Positions 34,666-42,364 of a stretch of DNA of 64,000 bases are shown one piece after another; within the stretch, counting starts at the first letter, position 1, and each line of letters opens with the position of its first letter. A program made the position numbers and the translations under genes. The stretch is from Brevundimonas intermedia (GTDB lineage Bacteria > Pseudomonadota > Alphaproteobacteria > Caulobacterales > Caulobacteraceae). Under the pieces are notes generated by a model. It searched no databases and was not told the origin of the DNA. It saw nothing but the letters and a program-made list of their open reading frames with translations. Where the stretch lies: assembly GCF_027922165.1 (NCBI RefSeq), contig NZ_BSFD01000002.1, positions 416,874-480,873 of the forward strand, written 5' to 3'.

Positions 34666-36105
34666 ATGAACATCCGCTCGCTCGCGAAAGTCTCGCTCCT
34701 CGCGGCCTTCGCCCTTTCCGCCGTCACCGCCCTGCCCGACCCGGTTCAGGCTCAGGTCGCCGCCAAGGTCGAGGCCCAGACGCGGCCGAACTTCGGCGTC
34801 CTGCTGGACCCGCCGACCCGCAGCCGCCCGCGCGCCCATCGCCGCTACGACTACGGCCGTTATCGCGGCCCCGACTGGCGTCCCCTGCCCCGTCCCCCGC
34901 ACCAGGAGGAAGTCGTCCTGGTCGACTGCGGCGGCAATCCCGGCTCGGGCGCGATCGAAAGCGCGGTCCAGCGCGTGCGCCCCGGCGGCACATTGATCAT
35001 CCGCGCCCGGGCCGGCGCCTGCGTCGGCTGGCTCAACATCGACAAGCCGATGACCATCATCGGCGACAGCGGCTTCGATCCGCGCCGCTGGGACGCGGCG
35101 ACCCCGACCCTCCAGGCGCCGGACGGCCTGCCCTGCCTGACCGTCGCGCCCGGCGTCCGGGTCGAGGTTCGCGACCTGGTCTTCGCCTCACCCCGCGCCG
35201 GCGACGCCGCCTGCGTGGTCGGCTACAACGCCGAGATCGTCATGAGCCGGGTCGGCTTCCGCCACGCCGGGGACGAGGCCGCCATCTACGCCGACGGCGG
35301 CCTGCTGGACCTGCGCGACGTCCTGATCGACGCCCGCACCGTCTCGGCCGCCATCGTCGCCGACGGCGCCGCCGCCACCCTGTACGAGCTGGCCATCACC
35401 GGGGCCCAGTCGGGCGTCGATCTGACGCCGGGCTCCGGCGCCCCCTCCACCCTGACCTCGGTCACCCTGATCGGCTCGGAACAGCCGAACAATTTCGGCC
35501 CCCGCGCCATCGGCGTCATCGTCCGATCCGCCCGCGACTACGGCCAGGTCGCCATCAGCAACGCCAAGATCTGCGGTTATGTCGAGGGCGTGGCGGTCGA
35601 GGGCGCCTCGGTCTCGGTCTCCAACAGCCGGATCTGCAAGGGCGACAAGGGCGCCGTCCTCTATAACGGCGAGCTCGTCTTCGATCAGAACCGCGTCCGC
35701 GTCAGCCAGGTCGGCGTCGCCGCCGCCTCGGGCCGGGCCGTCGTCACCGGCAACAGTTTCGCCGGCGTCCGCGAGGCCATCTACGCCGAGGACCGCGCCA
35801 ATATCGAGGCCCACGACAACCGCGTCTGGTCGCGTGACCTGTGCCGCCCCCGCTTCGAAAGCCGTTACCGCGACCGCTACGCCCCGTCCTGGGGCAATCG
35901 CGCCCGCGACTACGAATGTCAGTACACCCCCTATCCCCGCGACTGGTGGGAAGCCGAGGACGGCCAATACTACGACCACGGCTATGCCCTGGACGGCTAC
36001 GACCGCTATCAGCAGGGCTACGGCTGGTACGACCGCGACGGCCGCTACATCCCCGACGACCGCTACCGCGGCGACGACCGCTGGCGCCGCAGCGGTTGGT
36101 TCTAG
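34666..36105 (+). CDS. Secreted right-handed beta-helix protein with Tyr/Arg/Asp-rich tail
   Basis: A 479-residue exported protein. The signal peptide is about residues 1-29 (MNIRSLAKVSLLAAFALSAV), with cleavage near VQAQ. Residues 85-395 show parallel beta-helix periodicity (CLTVAPGVRVEVRDLVFASP; ICGYVEGVAVEGASVSVSNS). The last 80 residues are dominated by Tyr, Arg, Asp and Gly (DGYDRYQQGYGWYDRDGRYI). Beta-helix folds are common in polysaccharide-active proteins, but no catalytic motif is clear. GTG and ATG frames upstream overlap the Sel1 gene; ATG 34666 is the start of the signal peptide. It is likely co-transcribed with the Sel1 gene. Confidence 0.8.
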   Translation: MNIRSLAKVSLLAAFALSAVTALPDPVQAQVAAKVEAQTRPNFGVLLDPPTRSRPRAHRRYDYGRYRGPDWRPLPRPPHQEEVVLVDCGGNPGSGAIESAVQRVRPGGTLIIRARAGACVGWLNIDKPMTIIGDSGFDPRRWDAATPTLQAPDGLPCLTVAPGVRVEVRDLVFASPRAGDAACVVGYNAEIVMSRVGFRHAGDEAAIYADGGLLDLRDVLIDARTVSAAIVADGAAATLYELAITGAQSGVDLTPGSGAPSTLTSVTLIGSEQPNNFGPRAIGVIVRSARDYGQVAISNAKICGYVEGVAVEGASVSVSNSRICKGDKGAVLYNGELVFDQNRVRVSQVGVAAASGRAVVTGNSFAGVREAIYAEDRANIEAHDNRVWSRDLCRPRFESRYRDRYAPSWGNRARDYECQYTPYPRDWWEAEDGQYYDHGYALDGYDRYQQGYGWYDRDGRYIPDDRYRGDDRWRRSGWF

Positions 36106-36134
36106 TCAAGGCTCGAAAGCGAATTCGCGGCTAA

Positions 36135-36271
36135 GAGCCCCTCCACCACCGCGCAAGAGGCGCGGCGGTCCCCCTCCCCGCAAAGCGGGGAGGAGACGCG
36201 GCGGCGGCGCCTGTCTCCTCCCCACGCAGTGGGGAGGTGGATCGACGCGCAGCGGCGAGACGGAGGGGCTC
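36135..36271. repeat. Family D palindromic intergenic repeat
   Basis: The ends GAGCCCCTCC and GGAGGGGCTC are inverted. Inside are two hairpins, CCTCCCCGCAAAGCGGGGAGG and CTCCTCCCCACGCAGTGGGG with flanks. Only one copy lies in this window; its modular palindrome design resembles families A to C. It follows the beta-helix gene. Confidence 0.8.
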
Positions 36272-36356
36272 TTTGACGCCGCACCGCGCAAAATGACGCT
36301 GCCTTCACACACTCACCTCCCCATTCACGCGCGGAGAGATGACGCCAGCCCCCCTT

Positions 36357-36529
36357 CTTTCGTCATTCCGGGCTAAGCGCAGCGGAGACCCGGAACCCAG
36401 CGGCGCCGAAGGCGAAATCCATCCGACGCACGATGCTGGACCAGCGAGTCCGCGACAGGTTCGCGCTCTCGCGCGCCGCTGGGTTCCGGGTCTGCGGGCC
36501 AAGCGGCCCTCCGCCCGGAATGACGAAAG
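36357..36529. repeat. Family A palindromic repeat, copy 5 (array unit 1)
   Basis: The standard palindrome from CTTTCGTCATTCCGGGC to the inverse CCGGAATGACGAAAG. It differs from copy 6 at few positions, for example GGGCTAAGCGC against GGGCGCAGCGC. Confidence 0.9.
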
Positions 36530-36615
36530 ATAAGAGGGGCCAGCGCGCACAATGACGCTGCCTTCACCCCAATGATCCACCCGCGCGCCCGGAAAGGTGA
36601 CGCCCCCCCTTCCCT

Positions 36616-36788
36616 CTTTCGTCATTCCGGGCGCAGCGCAGCGGAGACCCGGAACCCAGCGGCGCCGAAGGCGAAATCTATCCGACGCACGATGCTGGAC
36701 CAGCGAGTCCGCGACAGGTTCGCGCTCGCGCGCGCCGCTGGGTTCCGGGTCTGCGGGCCAAGCGGCCCTCCGCCCGGAATGACGAAAG
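36616..36788. repeat. Family A palindromic repeat, copy 6 (array unit 2)
   Basis: The standard palindrome, 259 bases after copy 5 and embedded in the same flanking sequence. Confidence 0.9.
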
Positions 36789-36875
36789 ATAAGAGGGGCC
36801 ACCGCGCACAATGACGCTGCCTCCACCCCAATGATCCACCCCCGCGCCCGGAAAGGTGACGCCCCCCCTTTCCCT

Positions 36876-37047
36876 CTTTCGTCATTCCGGGCGAAGCGCA
36901 GCGGAGACCCGGAACCCAGCGGCGCCGAAGGCGAAATCTATCCGCCGCACGATGCTGGACCAGCGAGTCCGCGACAGGTTCGCGCTCTCGCGCGCCGCTG
37001 GGTTCCGGGTCTCCGGGCCAAGCGGCCCTCCGCCCGGAATGACGAAA
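36876..37047. repeat. Family A palindromic repeat, copy 7 (array unit 3)
   Basis: The standard palindrome; the sequence after its right arm (ATGATGTTCAATC) departs from the array spacer before the final ATGACGCTGCC marker at 37080. Confidence 0.9.
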
Positions 37048-37184
37048 ATGATGTTCAATCACCTAGGTCAGCGCGCACAATGACGCTGCCCAGCTCTCAA
37101 CGATTTCAACGCCCTAAAAGAATCTCACCCCGACTTCCGCGCCATAGCATCCGACGCGCGTAACCTCCTCTCATCCCCGCCGAT

Positions 37185-37519
37185 GGGGAGGGCGTCGGAT
37201 CCAGCGCCCTGACGGCGGCGGGGCTGTGGTCGAGCGATGAAGCCGGCGGGAAGGAGACCGCCGGGGTCCTTAGGGGCGGCGATGGATGCCGCCTCCTGCT
37301 CGCCGCACGCTTCGGAAAGCGGACCGCTGTCGATTTTCAATCGGCAGGTCCGCCCCGGCGAAGCCGTCGCAAGGCGGCCCGCCGATCCGGCAAGGCTCGA
37401 AGACGAGGGCCGCCAGCCGGAGTGCGTGTGGAAAACGACCGCGTGGGACGACGACTGCGCCGAAACGGTACTTAAAACTTCAAACCCCGGGTGCAGACCC
37501 GGCGTCCCACGCCCTCCCC
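37185..37519 (+). ncRNA. Large structured RNA candidate, class unknown
   Basis: A 335-base non-coding stretch whose ends pair perfectly: GGGGAGGGCGT (37185-37195) with ACGCCCTCCCC (37509-37519). Inside are CCGGCGG/CCGCCGG (37243-37249 with 37258-37264), GGCGGC/GCCGCC near 37275-37293, a long hairpin at 37319-37353 closed by GCGGAC/GTCCGC, and an 8-bp helix GGCGGCCC/GGGCCGCC (37373-37380 with 37407-37414) enclosing two small hairpins as a three-way junction. A CCGGGT/ACCCGG hairpin lies near the 3' end. Unpaired parts are A-rich. I see no RNase P, tmRNA, SRP or cobalamin hallmark. The strand is inferred from the A-rich loops and the kefB direction. It could be a leader of the antiporter gene. 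Confidence 0.55.
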
Positions 37520-37522
37520 GAA

Positions 37523-37544
37523 CTTCGCCGCAAAAACGGCGAAG
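37523..37544 (+). terminator. Strong hairpin after the structured RNA
   Basis: CTTCGCCG and CGGCGAAG pair perfectly around CAAAAA, four bases after the closing helix of the RNA candidate. There is no T-tract after it, so it may be a stability or processing element rather than a true intrinsic terminator. Confidence 0.4.
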
Positions 37545-37652
37545 GCGAAAACCCGTGCCCGACGCGACACTGCGTCATCTTGTCAGACGGGGCGAAGCGC
37601 CCCACCTGAAGCCTATCCGAAAATCTTCCCCTCGCTCGCGACAGGAGCCTCA

Positions 37653-38923
37653 ATGCCGCATGCCGACAGCCTGATCCTCACCCTGGTCGGAGGCTTCGTC
37701 CTCGCCTTCGTGTTCGGCATGTTGGCCAATCGCCTGAAACTGTCGCCCCTGGTCGGCTATCTGGTCGCCGGCGTCGTCGTCGGCCCCTATACGGGCGGCT
37801 TCGTCGCCGACACCGAACTGGCGCCCCAACTGGCCGAGATCGGCGTCATCCTGCTGATGTTCGGCGTCGGTCTGCACTTCTCGCCCAAGGATCTGATGCA
37901 GGTCCGCAAGGTGGCCATCCCCGGCGCCCTGGTCCAGATCAGCGTCGCCACGGTCCTCGGCTGGGCCCTCGGCCGCTTCGTTCTTCAGCTCGGCGACGTC
38001 GAGGCCCTGCTGATGGGCTTCGCCCTGTCCGTCGCCTCCACCGTCGTCCTGCTGCGCGCCCTGGAAGAGCGCAAACAGGTCAAGGGCGAGATCGGCCGTA
38101 TCGCCGTGGGCTGGCTGATCGTCGAGGATCTGGTCATCGTCATCGCCCTGGTCATGCTGCCCATGATCATCCTGCCCGCCGGCGCCCAGACCGATCTGGC
38201 GGCCCTGGGCCTGAATGTCGGCTGGACCCTGCTGAAGGTCGTCCTGTTCGTCGTCGGCATGCTGGTCGTCGGCGGCAAGCTGGTGCCGTGGCTGCTGGTC
38301 CGCATCGCCCACACCCGGTCGCGCGAACTCTTCACCCTGGGCGTCCTGGCCATCGCCCTCGGCATCGCCTGGCTGGCCTATTATCTGTTCCATTCGTTCG
38401 CCCTGGGCGCCTTCCTGGCCGGGCTGGTGATGAACGCCTCGCCCTTGGGCCACAACGCCGCCGAACGGTCCCTGCCCCTACGCGACGCCTTCGCCGTCCT
38501 CTTCTTCGTCTCGGTCGGCATGTTGTTCGACCCGATGATCCTGGTGCGTCAGCCCTGGGCAGTGCTCGGCGTCCTGGGCATCATCATCATCGGCAAGTCG
38601 GCCGCCGCCCTGGTCATCACACATACTTTCAAACTGGACCGGCCGACCGGCCTGACCGTCGCCGCCGCCCTGGCCCAGATCGGCGAATTCTCCTTCATCC
38701 TGGCCGCCCTGGGCGTCAGCCTGGGCGCCATGAGCCGCGAGACCCACGAGACCTGATCCTGGCCGCCGCCCTGCTGTCGATCTCGCTGAATCCCTTCGTC
38801 TTCCTGTTCACCGACCGGATGGGCGGACGCCCCCGTCCTCCAGTGGCCGGCACGCCCGAGGCCAAACAGGCGGCGATCGACCACAAGGCCGAACAGGCCG
38901 CGCCCAATCCGGCCACGGCGTGA
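37653..38923 (+). pseudogene. Kef/YbaL-type cation:proton antiporter, frameshifted and lacking an RCK domain
   Basis: A monovalent cation:proton antiporter-2 family membrane domain. ATG 37653 follows AGGAG, and about 12 helices run through LSPLVGYLVAGVVVGPYTGG, a GVGLHFSPKDL segment and ALAQIGEFSFILAALG. The frame ends at TGA 38756 after MSRETHET, but the expected continuation DLILAAALLSISLNPFVFLF lies in another frame from 38750 to the stop at 38923, so one base seems lost at 38741-38753. Even when joined, about 423 residues, it lacks the C-terminal RCK/TrkA-N domain normal for KefB/YbaL. A sequencing error is possible. Confidence 0.8.
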
Positions 38924-38967
38924 AACTCTCCTTGGCCTCAGCGACCGATCATCGTTAACTGCGCACC

Positions 38968-39165
38968 ATGGACACGACCCTTTCCGCACAGGCGACCCTT
39001 CACTACGGCGACGGCGAATTCGCTGTTCTGAAACCCGGACGCTTCGTCCGCTGCGCCGTCACTGAACAGCCCATCCCGCTGGAGACCCTCCGCTACTGGA
39101 GCCCGACCCGGCAAGAAGCCTATCTCGGCCCGGCCGAGTTTATCGAAGGGATGAAGGCGGGGTGA
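38968..39165 (+). CDS. DUF2093 domain-containing protein
   Basis: A 65-residue small soluble protein typical of Alphaproteobacteria. The family core is LHYGDGEFAVLKPGRFVRCA and PIPLETLRYWSPTRQEAYLG. The function is unknown. The gene overlaps the M23 peptidase start by four bases (GTGA), so translation is coupled. Confidence 0.9.
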   Translation: MDTTLSAQATLHYGDGEFAVLKPGRFVRCAVTEQPIPLETLRYWSPTRQEAYLGPAEFIEGMKAG

Positions 39166-40013
39166 TCGGGCGCCGCGCCCTGCTGCTGGGCGTCGGCGCA
39201 GTCGTAGCGTCGCCGCATCGACTGGGAGCCTCCGCTCCGGCGCGGGATGAACTCGATCTGGTTCTGAACGGCGCCTGGCGTCAGGGCGGCTACGCCCTGG
39301 GTCGCACCGAACCCGGCGCCCTGATCTTCGTGGACGGCGAGGCCCTGTCCAACGCCTCGGCCGACGGCCTCTTCGTCGTCGGCTTCGACCGCGACGCCCC
39401 CGCCGGGGTCGAGATCGCCGTCCGCTCCGGCGATCGCACGACCCGCCGGGTCCTCGACATCGCCCCTCATGATTTCCCCTCCACCCGCGTCGACGGCCTG
39501 CCGCCCGCCACGGTCGAACCCAGCGACCCCGCCCTGTTGGCCCGCATCCAGCAAGAAGTCGCCGTCAAGACCGAAGCCTTCGCCAGCGACGCCGATGCAG
39601 ACGATTTCCGCGACGGCTTCATTTGGCCGCTCGAGGCCTTCCGCATCTCCAGCGAATGGGGGGCGCAGCGCGTCCTGAACGGCACGCCCGCCCGGCCCCA
39701 CTATGGCGTCGACCTCGCCGCCCCCGCCGGAACCCCGATCCGCGCTCCCGCCGACGGCCGCGTCATCTTCGTCCGCCCCGACATGCATTTCGAGGGCGGC
39801 CTGACCCTGATCGACCATGGACAGGGCCTGATCAGCGCCTATCTGCACCAGTCGCAGCAGGACGTGGCTTCAGGCCAGACCGTCCGACGCGGCGATCCCC
39901 TGGGTCGTGTCGGCATGACCGGCCGCGCCACCGGCCCGCACCTGTGCTGGCGCCTGAAGTGGCGCAACCGCAATCTGGACCCCTCATTGCTGATCGGCGC
40001 CCACGCGCCCTGA
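39162..40013 (+). CDS. M23 family metallopeptidase (LytM-type)
   Basis: A 283-residue predicted exported peptidoglycan endopeptidase. GTG 39162 starts a signal-like N-terminus MIGRRALLLGVGAVVASPHR with a twin-arginine-like RR. The zinc-site motifs of the LytM domain are HYGVDLAAPAGTPI (His and Asp ligands, near residue 182) and GPHLCWRLKW (HLxW near the C-terminus), and the family GRVGMTGRATGPH segment is present. All expected ligands appear, so it should be catalytically active. It is coupled to the DUF2093 gene. Confidence 0.9.
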   Translation: MIGRRALLLGVGAVVASPHRLGASAPARDELDLVLNGAWRQGGYALGRTEPGALIFVDGEALSNASADGLFVVGFDRDAPAGVEIAVRSGDRTTRRVLDIAPHDFPSTRVDGLPPATVEPSDPALLARIQQEVAVKTEAFASDADADDFRDGFIWPLEAFRISSEWGAQRVLNGTPARPHYGVDLAAPAGTPIRAPADGRVIFVRPDMHFEGGLTLIDHGQGLISAYLHQSQQDVASGQTVRRGDPLGRVGMTGRATGPHLCWRLKWRNRNLDPSLLIGAHAP

Positions 40014-40093
40014 GCCGCCCCGGATACAACTGCAACGCTTGCAAGACTAAGGATAACCCCGTAATCTCAGCGCTCTTTTCGGTGGGGGCTCCG

Positions 40094-40603
40094 ATGTCAG
40101 TGCTGCGATCGCTGAACGTGTTGGTGGTCGACGACCACGACCATATGCTGGCCATCGCCTCCACCATCCTGCGCGCCGCCGGCGTCCGCACCGTCCACGA
40201 AGCGACCGACGGCGCTGCGGCGCTCGACATCCTGAGCGCAAAGCCGATCGATCTGGCCCTGATCGACTACAACATGTTCCCGCTGGACGGCGTCGAACTG
40301 ACCCGTCGGGTCCGCACCGGAACGGACGGGGTCAACATGCACCTGCCCATCATCATGATGAGCGGCCACGCCGAAAAAAGCCGCATCCACGCCGCCCGCG
40401 ACGCCGGCGTGACCGAATTCCTGGCCAAGCCCCTGACCGCCAAATCCATCATCGAGCGGATCAAGTCGGTCATCCTCAACCCCCGCCCCTTCGTGAAGAT
40501 CGACACCTATTGCGGCCCCTGCCGCCGCCGCAAGGAAGCCGCCAACTACGACGGGCCGCTGCGCCGCGCCGTAGACGCCGATCCGTCTTTCAACGCTGCA
40601 TAG
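40094..40603 (+). CDS. Single-domain response regulator (CheY-like) with Cys/Arg-rich tail
   Basis: A 169-residue receiver protein without an output domain. The acidic pair DD lies at 13-14 (VLVVDDHDHMLAIA), the phospho-acceptor aspartate in LALIDYNMFPLDG near residue 59, and the conserved lysine in EFLAKPL near residue 115. The last 40 residues are an unusual extension, [20 protein letters not shown], with a CxxC pair. ATG 40094 is used; earlier in-frame starts lie inside the M23 gene. Its 3' end overlaps the convergent acyltransferase gene by 58 bases. The cognate kinase is not in the window. Confidence 0.88.
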   Translation: MSVLRSLNVLVVDDHDHMLAIASTILRAAGVRTVHEATDGAAALDILSAKPIDLALIDYNMFPLDGVELTRRVRTGTDGVNMHLPIIMMSGHAEKSRIHAARDAGVTEFLAKPLTAKSIIERIKSVILNPRPFVKIDTYCGPCRRRKEAANYDGPLRRAVDADPSFNAA

Positions 40604-41496
40604 ACCTTGTCGGGCCACCGCTTGTGGACCCAGAACCAGTCTTCCGGAACCTCGCGAACCCGGTCCTCGACGAAGCGGTTCACCGCCTGAACGCCCGCTA
40701 GGATGTCCGCGTCCCGGTCTCCGGTCTCGACGACCCGTATCGGTTCATGGGCCGTCACCCGGAACCGCACCCCCGGCAGACGCACCACCGACAGCGGCTG
40801 GATCACCGCCCCGAACTTCAGCGCCAGCCGCGCCGCCCCCGGCGAGGCGTTGACCGGCTGATCGAAGAACGCGACCTCCGGCCCCTGATTATATTTCTGG
40901 TCGACCAGCAGGGCGATCGAATCGCCCCGCTTCATGCCGGCCATCAGTTCACGCGTCCCGTCGCCCTTCGGCGCGAACAGGCGGATGCCGTAACGCTCGC
41001 GGCTCTGGCGGATCAGGGCGTCGACATAGGGATTGTTCGCCGCCCGATAGGTCACTTGGCAGGGCAGGCCCGAGGCCATGATCACCGCCGCCATCACTTC
41101 GAAGTTGGCCAGATGGCCCGAGATCAGCACCGCCGCCTTGCCGCTGTCCCGCAGGGCGTGCAGCCGCTCCATCCCCACCACCTCGACCCGCCCGCCCTCG
41201 GGCGTCAGCCGGTCCATGACCGCCAGCTCGGCGAAGGTCCGCCCCGTCCGGTCCCACTGTTCCAGCGCCAGGACTTCGCGCTCGGCCTCCGGCATGTCGG
41301 GGAAGGCGATCCGCAGATTGCGCATCACCGTCTTCTGCGTGCCCGTCTTCGGCCCCAGGGTCCGCAACAGCCAGCCGCCCAGGCCCGAAGCCCGCTCGAC
41401 GCCCAAGAGGCGCAGAAAACCAAACAACGCCTGGAAGCCAAAGGCCTCCAGGCGCCAGATCAGATCTTGTCTTACGTCGGTCCGCTTACCAGGCAA
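40546..41496 (-). CDS. LpxL/HtrB-family lipid A acyltransferase
   Basis: A 316-residue inner-membrane-associated acyltransferase that adds a secondary acyl chain to lipid A or a similar glycolipid. The catalytic HX4E motif is GHLANFE with His128 and Glu133. Other family blocks are [40 protein letters not shown] and a C-terminal [13 protein letters not shown]. The N-terminal 40 residues give an amphipathic or membrane anchor. It overlaps the SDR gene upstream by 11 bases and the CheY-like gene convergently. Confidence 0.9.
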   Translation of the reverse strand: MPGKRTDVRQDLIWRLEAFGFQALFGFLRLLGVERASGLGGWLLRTLGPKTGTQKTVMRNLRIAFPDMPEAEREVLALEQWDRTGRTFAELAVMDRLTPEGGRVEVVGMERLHALRDSGKAAVLISGHLANFEVMAAVIMASGLPCQVTYRAANNPYVDALIRQSRERYGIRLFAPKGDGTRELMAGMKRGDSIALLVDQKYNQGPEVAFFDQPVNASPGAARLALKFGAVIQPLSVVRLPGVRFRVTAHEPIRVVETGDRDADILAGVQAVNRFVEDRVREVPEDWFWVHKRWPDKVYAALKDGSASTARRSGPS

Positions 41497-42256
41497 TCGT
41501 CAATCCACCGTCCACCACAAGGGTCTGCCCCGTCACATAGGCCGAAGCGGGGCTGCACAGATAGACCGCCGTGCCGGCGATTTCATCCGGCTGGCCGATC
41601 CTTTTCAGCGGGGCGGGCTCCGTCACCGTCTTCAGCAGCTCGGGGTTCTCCCACAGATATTTGGCGAAATCGGTCTGGACGAGGCCGGGCGCGATACAGT
41701 TGACCCGCACGTTCGACGGCCCCCACTCCACCGCCAGGTTCCGCACCAGCTGCATGTCGGCCGCCTTGGAGATGTTATAGGCCCCGATCAGGGCGTTGCC
41801 GCGCAGGCCGCCGATGGACGAAATCACCAGGATGGCCCCGTCCCGGCGCTCCACCATCTGCGGCGCGACCATCTGGATCAGCCAATGGTTCGAGATGACG
41901 TTATTCTGCAGGATCTTCTCAAACTGATCATCGGCGATCCCGCCCATCGGCCCGGCGTAGGGATTGGTGGCGGCGTTGCAGACCAGGATGTCGATCTGGC
42001 CGAAGGCGGCGTTGGTCTCGTCCACCAGCCGCTGCAAGTCCTCCTTCGAGGCGATGTTGGCGGGCGCCGCGATGGCCCGGCCTTCGCCGTACTTGGCGTT
42101 GATCTCGGCGGCGACCTCGTCACAGGGGCCAGCCTTGCGTGAGGAGATCACCACCCGGGCCCCGTGTTCAGCCAGCCGCTCGGCGATCGCCTTGCCGATG
42201 CCGCGCGATGAGCCGGTGATGACGGCGACCTTGCCGGTGAGATCGAACAGTTCCAT
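41486..42256 (-). CDS. SDR family oxidoreductase
   Basis: A 256-residue classical short-chain dehydrogenase. It shows [11 protein letters not shown] (12-24), [10 protein letters not shown] in place of NNAG, catalytic Ser146/147 (VISSIGG), and Tyr160 with Lys164 (YNISK). The C-terminal [15 protein letters not shown] is typical of FabG-like and DHRS4-like members. The substrate is unknown. It is coupled by overlap to the downstream acyltransferase gene, which may hint at a lipid substrate but does not prove it. Confidence 0.88.
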   Translation of the reverse strand: MELFDLTGKVAVITGSSRGIGKAIAERLAEHGARVVISSRKAGPCDEVAAEINAKYGEGRAIAAPANIASKEDLQRLVDETNAAFGQIDILVCNAATNPYAGPMGGIADDQFEKILQNNVISNHWLIQMVAPQMVERRDGAILVISSIGGLRGNALIGAYNISKAADMQLVRNLAVEWGPSNVRVNCIAPGLVQTDFAKYLWENPELLKTVTEPAPLKRIGQPDEIAGTAVYLCSPASAYVTGQTLVVDGGLTIAW

Positions 42257-42364
42257 TGCGTTTCCCTTGGGTTCCGCCGGGTTATTTGCACCCCGGCTCT
42301 AGCCGAACGCCATTGATAGCCTGATACTCAGGCGATTCCATCCGGGAGTGGCCACCGCCAGCCG

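Larger units (their letters stand above)
36293..37079. repeat. Three-unit tandem array of a 259-bp module containing family A repeats
   Basis: The marker ATGACGCTGCC recurs at 36293, 36552, 36811 and 37080, spaced 259, 259 and 269 bases. Each unit consists of that marker, a short C-rich spacer with GGTGACGCCCCCCC (variant in unit 1), and a complete family A palindrome ending in AATGACGAAA. Units 2 and 3 are almost identical, unit 1 slightly diverged, so the array grew by recent tandem duplication. No protein gene is credible within it. Confidence 0.88.

Noticed and set aside
37185..37519. RNase P RNA, permuted tmRNA, SRP RNA or cobalamin riboswitch as identity of the structured RNA
   Set aside because: I looked on both strands for GAGGAAAGTCC, a TTCGACG/tag-coding segment, the GGAAGGAAGCAGCC loop and the GCCACTG box; none is present.
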